DNA from: Prevotellaceae bacterium
GTDB taxonomy: Bacteria; Bacteroidota; Bacteroidia; Bacteroidales; UBA932
Assembly: GCA_031267155.1 (NCBI GenBank)
Contig: JAIRZR010000026.1
Location: forward strand, 1-5,029
DNA length: 5,029 nt
Direction: 5' to 3'
Position numbers and translations under genes: made by a program. Shown here one piece after another: positions 1 through 5,014 of the stretch. The notes beneath the pieces are model-generated. The model ran no database searches, had not been told where the DNA came from, and was given only the letters and a program-made list of their open reading frames with translations. Each line of letters begins with the position of its first letter. Positions within the stretch are counted from its first letter, which is position 1.

Positions 1-452
1 CCGGCTATCATATTCCGCTGTTTTGAAATACCTTCAATCCTGTTTTCCGCATAAAATGAACGGAACAGTTTTAATTCTTTGTATTTCTGCTCCTTTTCCC
101 GTGTCAGTATCATGCTTCCATCCATCATGGCATACAGTGGCGATCCTGGATTTTCCTGTTTTGATTCACATTTGAACGGCATCTTTAACTGTGATTTTTC
201 ACAAATTTTATGCCAGTCGACAGAATCCATGCTTCCTCCATAATGATGGCATATTCTTTCTATCTGTTTGGCATTGCACGGTATATGACACAGGGTCTGC
301 AACTCTTCTTCCGCTTCTGCAAATACCAGCCTGGAACCCGGTCTGCACATCTGAAACTGAACATAAGCACTTATCCCGAATCCTGAAGGAGACACTGCCA
401 GAGGATGACTTTTGCGAAGAGTTATTTTTCCAAAACCGGTTAACAGTTCCAT
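1..452 (-). CDS. Partial DDE transposase, ISKra4-like (N-terminal 150 codons visible)
   Basis: This open frame begins at ATG 452-450 and continues without a stop to the left edge. An alternative ATG at 485-483 in the same frame would add 11 residues. The visible 150 residues have a segment starting TGFGKITLRKSHPL, a Cys at 36, then a helix-turn-helix-like region (residues about 46-72, including NAKQIERICHHYGG), then MMDGSMILTRE around residues 109-119 followed by KELKLFRSF. From memory of the family, this order (a TxFG strand, an 'AKQIERI' recognition region, then a D-G-S/T motif with a following basic strand) matches ISKra4-type DDE transposases. Asp111 would then be the first catalytic aspartate. 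The remaining catalytic residues lie outside the window. The frame overlaps the 3' end of the 73-codon ORF by 13 bases in the -1 register, so it may be translated by coupling or frameshifting, or the split may be a mutation. Another DDE family remains possible. Confidence 0.6.
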   Translation of the reverse strand, partial: MELLTGFGKITLRKSHPLAVSPSGFGISAYVQFQMCRPGSRLVFAEAEEELQTLCHIPCNAKQIERICHHYGGSMDSVDWHKICEKSQLKMPFKCESKQENPGSPLYAMMDGSMILTREKEQKYKELKLFRSFYAENRIEGISKQRNMIA

Positions 453-661
453 TCTGTCATTTTGGGAACATATTCCTCTCCACATACTGTCTGATAAATA
501 TCATGCTCAAAATAACAGAATTCTTCCCGCATCTTTTTCTCAAATTCATAACTGTCAGTGTCTTCGCCAATATGAAGATACTTATTTGTAATTCTGTTCT
601 TAAATTCCTCGAATAGAAAATCAATCTTTTCTTTTCTTTTTTCTATCTTTGCACTATTCAT
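440..661 (-). CDS. Small ORF preceding the transposase, probable N-terminal part (73 aa)
   Basis: The 73-residue product is highly charged and looks helical (MNSAKIEKRKEKIDFLFEEF at the start, then YEFEKKMREEFCYFEHDIYQ around 38-57). It has no signal peptide or membrane segment. Its TAA stop at 442-440 overlaps the start of the next frame, which is in the -1 register. ISKra4-type transposases as I know them have a helical N-terminal section ahead of the TxFG strand, so this ORF is best read as that section encoded separately. It could be a real two-ORF design with -1 frameshifting or coupled translation, or a single gene broken by an indel. No classical X-XXY-YYZ slippery heptamer is obvious in the shared open window (about 440-503). 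The start at 661 is supported by a promoter-like box 35-42 nt upstream and by the hairpin that ends 5 nt before the ATG. Confidence 0.55.
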   Translation of the reverse strand: MNSAKIEKRKEKIDFLFEEFKNRITNKYLHIGEDTDSYEFEKKMREEFCYFEHDIYQTVCGEEYVPKMTEWNC

Positions 662-666
662 TTTAT

Positions 667-711
667 AAAGGTTATATGTGTTTTATTTCTTTTTGCAAAC
701 ATATAACCTTT
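667..711 (-). promoter_or_regulatory. 13-bp-arm hairpin at the transposase translation start
   Basis: AAAGGTTATATGT (667-679) and ACATATAACCTTT (699-711) are perfect reverse complements separated by 19 nt. On the minus strand the structure ends 5 nt before the ATG at 661, so it would fold the translation start region into a stem. A T-run follows on the plus strand (709-715), so it could also end rightward transcription, although the stem is AT-rich and weak for a terminator. Confidence 0.6.
696..703 (-). promoter_or_regulatory. Candidate -7 box of the transposase promoter
   Basis: On the minus strand this reads TATGTTTG, a full match to the Bacteroidetes TAnnTTTG element, and would place transcription start near 689. 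No TTTG is found at the expected distance upstream, so the match is half a promoter. It overlaps the distal arm of the 667-711 hairpin. A transcript from this promoter would carry only the ATG-proximal arm. Confidence 0.4.
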
Positions 712-765
712 TTTTCATTCCTGTTGCTATTCTTTGATTGAGAAGGTGTTTATATGTGTTTTTTA

Positions 766-1963
766 CTAATAGGGATTTTTGTCGTACACCCTTTGAAAAA
801 CGTTATAATATATTTTATCATCCACCACGTTGATGTAGAAATTCAATTGTCCGGCATATTCCGGTTTAAAAGGCGTGGCTTTCAATTCCACAACAACGTA
901 TGCGTGCAGCTTGATATTGTACAAAAATCAAATCGGCGTAAAAATCCCCGTCGCCTATCTGAAAGTGTTTTTGACGGGCGACAAACGCAAAACCCATTCC
1001 CATTTCCAAAAGATATTGGGTAACGTGATGTACCAGCTGTTCTTCTATATCGCGTTCATCCGCATGTTCTTTGACCCCTGCAAGGTCAAAAATATAAGGG
1101 TCTTTCAGCAGGTAATTGGCTAAATCGCTTTGCGGTTTTGGAAGTGTAGCCGTGAAATTGTTTACCTTCTGCTTTTCGATTTGCTACTGAAATAAACCGC
1201 TTTCAATCTGTAGACCAAGAATAGTGCTGCTCCATCCAAATTCGAGTGTTTGTTTTATGTACCAGTATCTGATTCCCAAAGGTAGTTTGCTGTTCATTAA
1301 TATCATGTGGCTTGCCCAATTAATTCTGGAAATAGCGGAGCAAATAAAACTATTCTCAATTTGGGCAACAGGCTGTTGCGTAATTGCAACTAATGTTTCC
1401 ATGATATTTCCAAATTGCGCAGCAGGTTGCTGCGTGATTATAATACCTTCTGAATTAACAGTCTGTATTTGCGCAAGAGCCTCTTGCGTAAATGTATTAT
1501 CTTCTGAATTAACAGACTATATTTGCGCAGGAAGTTCCTGCGTAATTTCATATTCATTCAAATCCTTTGCTATAGATAAAACTTTTGAGACATCAGGTAT
1601 TTCCAATTCCTTATCGGCGACAGTTAATTTATTCACAATATCTAAAGAATACAGTTTGGCGAACTGGCACATATATTTTAAATTTCTGGGAGAATAGCCT
1701 TTCTTTTCGGGATATTTATCACGGATAGCTTTCGATATCTTTTCAATAACCTTACCTCCCCAGCCCAGTCTTTTCTGGTTAAACAAAATAAAATGTCCGA
1801 TTTTCCAGTAGTGCAAAAGCATTTGTACATTGGCTGCGGAAATGAGCTTTACCTGTGCCTGCTCTATTTCCGAACCTGTTGCATGTATAAAATCGTTGAA
1901 ATCTTTCTGTTGCATCTTATTATCCGATTTAATCATATAATTTTTTTGTGTAAAGATATTCAT
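766..1963 (-). pseudogene. Decayed DUF1016/YhcG-family PDDEXK nuclease gene, truncated at its 3' end
   Basis: Intact relatives are nucleases with a helical DUF1016 N-terminal domain and a C-terminal PDDEXK domain, often found with type I restriction or other defence genes. Read from ATG 1963, residues about 18-115 match the N-terminal domain (LHYWKIGHFI, then GWGGKVIEKI and YSPRNLKYMCQFAKLY). A TAG at 1519-1517 follows. The same frame continues through four 18-residue repeats and the conserved ISRINWASHMILMN and RYWYIKQTLEFGWS motifs to a second TAG at 1186-1184. It goes on to KDPYIFDLAG, GMGFAFVARQ and GDGDFYADLIF. An extra base near 922 then shifts the frame, and the new frame reads KLHAYVVVELKATPFKPEYA and GQLNFYINVVDDK before homology ends near 811. 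The catalytic Asp (FYAD) and E-x-K (VELK) survive but lie in different frames. The last about 15 codons before TAG 768-766 do not look like the family, and the expected C-terminus is absent. Two stops, a frameshift and the truncation make a functional product very unlikely. The family call is from memory of conserved motifs and is strong. Confidence 0.9.
1331..1546 (-). repeat. Four 54-bp (18-codon) repeats, each with a different perfect palindrome
   Basis: Units are 1546-1493, 1492-1439, 1438-1385 and 1384-1331. Translated, they begin ITQELPAQ, FTQEALAQ, ITQQPAAQ and ITQQPVAQ. The first two units are more alike (both continue with VNSE) than the last two. Each unit carries a hyphenated palindrome centred at 1534, 1480, 1426 and 1372, exactly 54 bp apart. 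On the plus strand they read CGCAGGAA-G-TTCCTGCG, CGCAAGAG-C-CTCTTGCG, CGCAGCA-GGT-TGCTGCG and GCAACAG-G-CTGTTGC. They lie between the N-terminal domain and the WASHMILMN region of the nuclease relic. The first unit's TAG stop aligns with CAG in the second unit. Confidence 0.9.
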
Positions 1964-1976
1964 AACAGTCCGAAAA

Positions 1977-2603
1977 TTACAGGGGGCGCAGGGCGTTCAG
2001 AATGAATTGCACATTGCTTTCACGCCGTTCCTGTATATACATTTCCTTCATTTTATCATCCGCGCCGGGAAGAATATTTTCCATGATGGACGTCATAAAG
2101 ATGAAGGTGGAAACATTCATCGAAATGATGTTCATCGCCAAATCCCGAATTTTGACGGGGCGAACAGTTCCTCCGGCGATTTCTTCGTTCAGCGCCGGCT
2201 CCATCCGTTCGAAAATCTCTGTGAGTTTGGGGCGTACTATGTCAAGAAGCAGATCGAGATTTTCCTTTTTCGACACGATTTCATTCAGTACGAAGAGTGG
2301 CAGTTTCGGATTCCGGGCAACAAAGTCGAACTGACATTCCACCACGAGACGTATCATATCGAAAAAGGACAGATGCTGCCTGCCGATTTCTTCAAAGATC
2401 TGTGACAGCGACTGTACTTTCTGCCGGAAAATCATCTGGAAAAGGTTTTCCTTTTTCCTGAAATAATAGTGCAGCATGGAATGGCTTACGCCCGCTCTCT
2501 GTGCAATAGCCATCATCTTGGCATTCCCGAATCCCTTGTCCAGAAATTCCGCTTCAGCAGCCTCAAGAATAATCTGCTCCGTACTTATATCGTTATTGTT
2601 CAT
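1977..2603 (-). CDS. TetR/AcrR-family transcriptional regulator (208 aa)
   Basis: This is a one-component repressor-type protein, expected to act as a dimer that binds a palindromic operator and lets go when a small ligand binds. Residues about 8-55 form the TetR DNA-binding domain: IILEAAEAEFLDKGFGNAKM, then MAIAQRAGVSHSMLHYYFRK as the helix-turn-helix, ending in KENLF. The rest is a helical ligand-binding and dimerisation domain of normal family length, with a hydrophobic stretch about 153-180. The ATG at 2603 is supported by a promoter whose start site falls about 28 nt upstream. Many Bacteroidales TetR proteins of this kind sit beside TolC/HlyD/ABC efflux genes, but none is present here. 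The next gene on the same strand, 13 nt downstream, is the dead nuclease gene, and nothing divergent is seen. Its target and ligand cannot be told from the sequence. Family assignment is firm. Confidence 0.93.
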   Translation of the reverse strand: MNNNDISTEQIILEAAEAEFLDKGFGNAKMMAIAQRAGVSHSMLHYYFRKKENLFQMIFRQKVQSLSQIFEEIGRQHLSFFDMIRLVVECQFDFVARNPKLPLFVLNEIVSKKENLDLLLDIVRPKLTEIFERMEPALNEEIAGGTVRPVKIRDLAMNIISMNVSTFIFMTSIMENILPGADDKMKEMYIQERRESNVQFILNALRPL

Positions 2604-2621
2604 AAATATACTTACCTGTTA

Positions 2622-2633
2622 GACAAAATTGTC
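2622..2633. promoter_or_regulatory. Candidate autoregulatory operator at the tetR-gene start site
   Basis: GACAA-AA-TTGTC is a perfect 5-2-5 palindrome lying over the predicted transcription start, with one further T/A match outside each arm. The half GACAAAATT recurs at 2662-2670, across the -33 box, 40 bp away. TetR-family proteins usually bind such palindromes over their own promoters, so this is the best operator candidate. Binding itself is inferred. Confidence 0.45.
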
Positions 2634-2637
2634 GATG

Positions 2638-2667
2638 CAAAGGTAGGAATTGTTTTTGAATGACAAA
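2638..2667 (-). promoter_or_regulatory. Promoter of the tetR-family gene
   Basis: On the minus strand TTTG (2667-2664) is followed after 18 nt by TACCTTTG (2645-2638), matching the Bacteroidetes -33/-7 pattern with a spacer one base shorter than usual. Transcription start would be near 2631, giving a leader of about 28 nt to the ATG at 2603. Confidence 0.7.
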
Positions 2668-2908
2668 ATTATTTATCATCTGTTTTTCCGTTTTAAGATT
2701 AAATACTGGATTTTACCATACAAAGTATCCGTATCCGGTTTGTTTCCCGACGCGCCTACTCTGTTACCGTGTTCTGAATTTTCTTTATCGCAAGGCTCAT
2801 TGTGTCGTCCAGTTTTATTGCAATTATTTGGGCTTACATTAATATGCTTATTACAAAATATATAAACATGGAAATGCAGTGTGAAACCGATTGGATGTAT
2901 CAGAAAAA
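2668..2908. other. Intergenic stretch with no gene seen
   Basis: This spacer lies between the leftward tetR promoter and the rightward tRNA promoter. Open frames on both strands are short, lack a promoter-supported start and resemble no family I know. I see no hairpin followed by a T-run and no further promoter match. Confidence 0.6.
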
Positions 2909-2939
2909 TTTGGAGGTTATGAAAAAAGCAGTACCTTTG
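2909..2939 (+). promoter_or_regulatory. Promoter of tRNA-Lys (and probably of the SWIM gene)
   Basis: TTTG at 2909-2912 is followed after exactly 19 nt by TACCTTTG at 2932-2939, a full match to the Bacteroidetes primary-sigma consensus. Transcription would start near 2946, a few bases before the mature tRNA 5' end at 2954. Confidence 0.85.
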
Positions 2940-2953
2940 CACCGCTTTTTTTG

Positions 2954-3026
2954 GATTCAGTAGCTCAGCAGGTAGAGCACATCCCTTTTAAGGATGGGGT
3001 CCTGGGTTCGAACCCCAGCTGGATCA
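2954..3026 (+). tRNA. tRNA-Lys, anticodon UUU
   Basis: The sequence folds as a standard 73-nt cloverleaf. The acceptor stem is GATTCAG with CTGGATC (one G-U pair). T8 and A9 precede a GCTC/GAGC D-stem, and the anticodon stem is CATCC/GGATG with loop CTTTTAA. The variable loop has 5 nt, and the T-arm is CTGGG-TTCGAAC-CCCAG. The anticodon TTT at 2987-2989 reads AAA and AAG lysine codons. The discriminator base is A, and CCA is not encoded (CGA follows). No terminator separates it from the ATG 16 nt downstream. Confidence 0.97.
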
Positions 3027-3042
3027 CGAAGATAAAATCATT

Positions 3043-4482
3043 ATGAAGATAACAGCTCACGAAATCGAATTATTAGTTCCTAATGCTGCTGTTGCTAAGA
3101 ACGGCAGGGATTTGGCAGCTAAAAACAAGCTTTTCAATCTGAAGATGTCGGAAGACGGTTCCCTGATTTGGGGAGAATGTTCCGGAAGCGGCGCCAGTCC
3201 ATATTTCTGTTCCGTTGACTATATTGACGAAAGCAAGCCCGTCTTCCGCTGCAACTGTCCCAGCAGGCAGTTCCCGTGCAAGCACAGTACCGGATTGCTG
3301 TATGCTTTCGAAAAGCAGCTGCCGTTTGCCGTAGCCGAAATACCGGAGGAAATTGCAGGCAAACGGGCAAAAATCCAGAAACGTACCGACAGTAAGGAAC
3401 AGGAAAGCTCCGGCACAAAGGAAAAAGCAGGCGTACAGGCGGAAAAGCCTCAAAATACAAAAAGCATTATTAAAAAGGCGGATACACAACTGTCCGGAAT
3501 CGAAATCGCTAAGAAACTGCTGAATAATATTGTCCAGATGGGACTGTCGGGAATTGACGCCACCGTCAGAAGAACTCTCGACGAACGGATCAGGGAACTC
3601 GGAAACTACCATATCGAAGGCATTCAGCTTGCCTTCACCAATCTGCTTGTCGAATTGAGTTATGTGGAAAATGACGAATACACGAATGTTATCGACCAGT
3701 TGAACTACATCTCGGCGCTCCTGAAAAAGAGCGGGGAATATTTTGCTGCAAAAAAGCAAAACCCGGAAGCGGATCCCGAACTCTCATCCTCAATCGAGGA
3801 ACAGACAGGATATGTGTGGAAACTCGCCGGCTTGAAGAAATACGGCATGTATGAGGAAAATGCGGAAATAATTCAGCTGTCATACAACACTTACGACAAT
3901 ACCGCGCGAAAGGCGTTTATCGACGAGGGTTACTGGTTCAATCTTAAGACCGGACGAATATACCGGTCAAAAAACTACAGACCGTACAAGGCTCTCAGGT
4001 ATATAAAGGAAGAAAATTCATGTTTCGAGGTACTGCAGATTCCGGAGCTGTTCATATATCCCGGAGACGTCAATCCGCGCGTGCGCTGGGAATCCATGAA
4101 ACTGAGGCTTGCCACGGACGCTGACCGTGTCAGAGTAATCGACGGGGCATCGTCCGATTATGCCGAAGTGGTGAAGACGGCAAAATCCACTATCAAAAAC
4201 CCGCTGATGGAAAAAAATCCCGTCGTACTTCTGAAACTGAACAGGGCATATCCCGCCGGAGAACATATCGTGCTGGAAGACGCGCAGGGAAACAGGCTAA
4301 CACTTACCGATCTGCCCGCACAGCAGATACATACCGAAACGATTCTAAAGTCGATATTGCCCGGAAGATGCGAAGACGCCGCTCTCGCGGCAATGATTAA
4401 CAACGACCTCAAAACGGGGATATTTTCCGTAACGGCTCTGTCATTAATTATTCCCGGCAAGATAATCCGCTTGCTGTATTGA
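3043..4482 (+). CDS. SWIM zinc-finger family protein (479 aa)
   Basis: A SWIM zinc finger is visible near the N-terminus: FRCNCPSRQFPCKHS, with ligands Cys70, Cys72, Cys79 and His81 in a CxC-x6-CxH pattern. SWIM motifs bind zinc and are thought to mediate DNA or protein contacts. Residues about 105-148 form a charged, Lys/Glu/Ser/Gln-rich linker that is probably disordered. Residues about 150-235 look helical (including RIRELGNYHIEGIQLAFTNL). The C-terminal half holds conserved family motifs such as RKAFIDEGYWFNLKTG, NYRPYKALRYIKEE and PGDVNPRVRWESM. There is no signal peptide or membrane helix, so the protein is cytosolic. The biochemical role of the family is not established. In many bacteria relatives lie beside MoxR-type AAA ATPase and von Willebrand factor A genes, but no such partner follows within the 547 bases to the edge. 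The ATG at 3043 lies only 16 nt after tRNA-Lys, so expression probably depends on the tRNA promoter. G+C content is visibly higher than in the flanks. Confidence 0.9.
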   Translation: MKITAHEIELLVPNAAVAKNGRDLAAKNKLFNLKMSEDGSLIWGECSGSGASPYFCSVDYIDESKPVFRCNCPSRQFPCKHSTGLLYAFEKQLPFAVAEIPEEIAGKRAKIQKRTDSKEQESSGTKEKAGVQAEKPQNTKSIIKKADTQLSGIEIAKKLLNNIVQMGLSGIDATVRRTLDERIRELGNYHIEGIQLAFTNLLVELSYVENDEYTNVIDQLNYISALLKKSGEYFAAKKQNPEADPELSSSIEEQTGYVWKLAGLKKYGMYEENAEIIQLSYNTYDNTARKAFIDEGYWFNLKTGRIYRSKNYRPYKALRYIKEENSCFEVLQIPELFIYPGDVNPRVRWESMKLRLATDADRVRVIDGASSDYAEVVKTAKSTIKNPLMEKNPVVLLKLNRAYPAGEHIVLEDAQGNRLTLTDLPAQQIHTETILKSILPGRCEDAALAAMINNDLKTGIFSVTALSLIIPGKIIRLLY

Positions 4483-4521
4483 GATGGATAAATAGAAACA
4501 CAGTCGTTTGAAATCTTGAGC

Positions 4522-4557
4522 AGAATTTTCAGGATTAGCAAGATTAACAGGATTGCT
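4522..4557. repeat. 9-bp tandem repeat, about four imperfect copies
   Basis: Successive 9-bp units read agaattttc, aggattagc, aagattaac and aggattgct (4522-4530, 4531-4539, 4540-4548, 4549-4557). The copies share an A-R-R-A-T-T core. The array lies 40 bases after the SWIM stop codon. Confidence 0.6.
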
Positions 4558-4713
4558 TGCACGTCCTTTGATTATTTTTCTATCGGGCATCGCCGGTCGG
4601 AGATCGGGTTAACGCCATTATTTCGGTCCGCAAGCCACAGAAGTCAGCTTACCTTACAGGGATTTGCCTCTAATCAATTACCAACTGCAATGTTGCATCC
4701 GTCCGTTTTTTTG

Positions 4714-4746
4714 CAAAAGTAAGCGTTTTATCGGTGTATATTCAGA
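4714..4746 (-). promoter_or_regulatory. Leftward promoter-like sequence with no gene behind it
   Basis: On the minus strand TACTTTTG (4721-4714) matches TAnnTTTG fully. A weak -33 candidate, TCTG (4746-4743), lies 21 nt upstream. Transcription would run left from about 4707 towards the 3' end of the SWIM gene, across sequence with no sizeable minus-strand ORF. Confidence 0.4.
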
Positions 4747-4865
4747 TTTAATTCGGTTTATGCTTTATGCAATAAATAAGCATTTCTAATGAACTTGTTT
4801 TTACGAAAAATATAGTTGTAATAAAATGATATACTGTTGTTTTCAATGATTTTTATTTTCTCTTA

Positions 4866-4949
4866 GATGGAAATAAATTTTCTCCCCGATGGAAATAAAT
4901 TTTCTCCCCAATAGAAATAAATTTTCTCCCTGATAGAAATTTTCCTCCA
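4866..4949. repeat. 22-bp tandem repeat array (three full copies and one shortened)
   Basis: Units at 4866-4887 and 4888-4909 are identical (GATGGAAATAAA then TTTTCTCCCC). The unit at 4910-4931 differs at four positions. A fourth, at about 4932-4949, lacks about four bases in the middle. A degenerate half-unit may precede the array (about 4853-4865). There are no spacers between copies. Confidence 0.9.
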
Positions 4950-4972
4950 AAATGTCGGCAAAAACTCAATGG

Positions 4973-5014
4973 CAAAACCAAGCTTGATCTTGAGTGAAAC
5001 CGAACGTGGTTTTG
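4973..5014. repeat. 8-bp inverted repeat near the right edge
   Basis: CAAAACCA (4973-4980) and TGGTTTTG (5007-5014) are perfect reverse complements with a 26-nt gap. A second TGGTTTTG occurs at 5021-5028. The role is unknown, and the sequence is cut by the window edge soon after. Confidence 0.4.

Larger units (their letters stand above)
1..811 (-). mobile_element. Upstream end of an insertion sequence, cut by the left window edge
   Basis: This segment holds two overlapping minus-strand transposase-like reading frames, a promoter and hairpin ahead of them, and repeated AT-rich motifs. To its right, recognisable YhcG-family nuclease sequence stops abruptly at about 811, mid-domain, which is what an insertion would produce. 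The outer boundary is therefore inferred to lie between about 766 and 811. A GGG-starting stretch at 789-770 (read on the minus strand) is a candidate terminus, but only one end of the element is visible. Neither terminal inverted repeats nor a target duplication can be checked inside the window. Confidence 0.5.

Noticed and set aside
191..616. 141-codon plus-strand frame
   Set aside because: It lies antisense to the two transposase frames, has no promoter match and no recognisable product.
1184..1402. 72-codon minus-strand frame as a separate gene
   Set aside because: It is the middle part of the broken nuclease between its two TAG stops, in the same frame as the N-terminal part.
1224..1697. 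157-codon plus-strand frame with Cys-rich repeats
   Set aside because: It is the antisense reading of the nuclease repeats. The palindromes make both strands look repetitive, and the minus strand carries the conserved family motifs.
2676..2942. 88-codon minus-strand frame upstream of the tRNA
   Set aside because: Its start lies inside the tRNA promoter on the opposite strand, and the product resembles nothing known.
2954..3026. tRNA-Lys as an integration site for a mobile element
   Set aside because: No second copy of the tRNA 3' end and no integrase gene occur in the window.
3073..3759. 228-codon minus-strand frame
   Set aside because: It is a shadow of the SWIM gene, whose zinc-finger and family motifs fix the coding strand.
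4516..4722. 68-codon plus-strand frame
   Set aside because: Its start abuts the 9-bp repeats, it crosses a leftward promoter-like site, and no family is recognised. It is possibly part of an interspersed repeat, but this is not supportable here.
4866..4949. CRISPR array
   Set aside because: Repeats are 22 bp and directly adjacent without spacers, and there are no cas genes.
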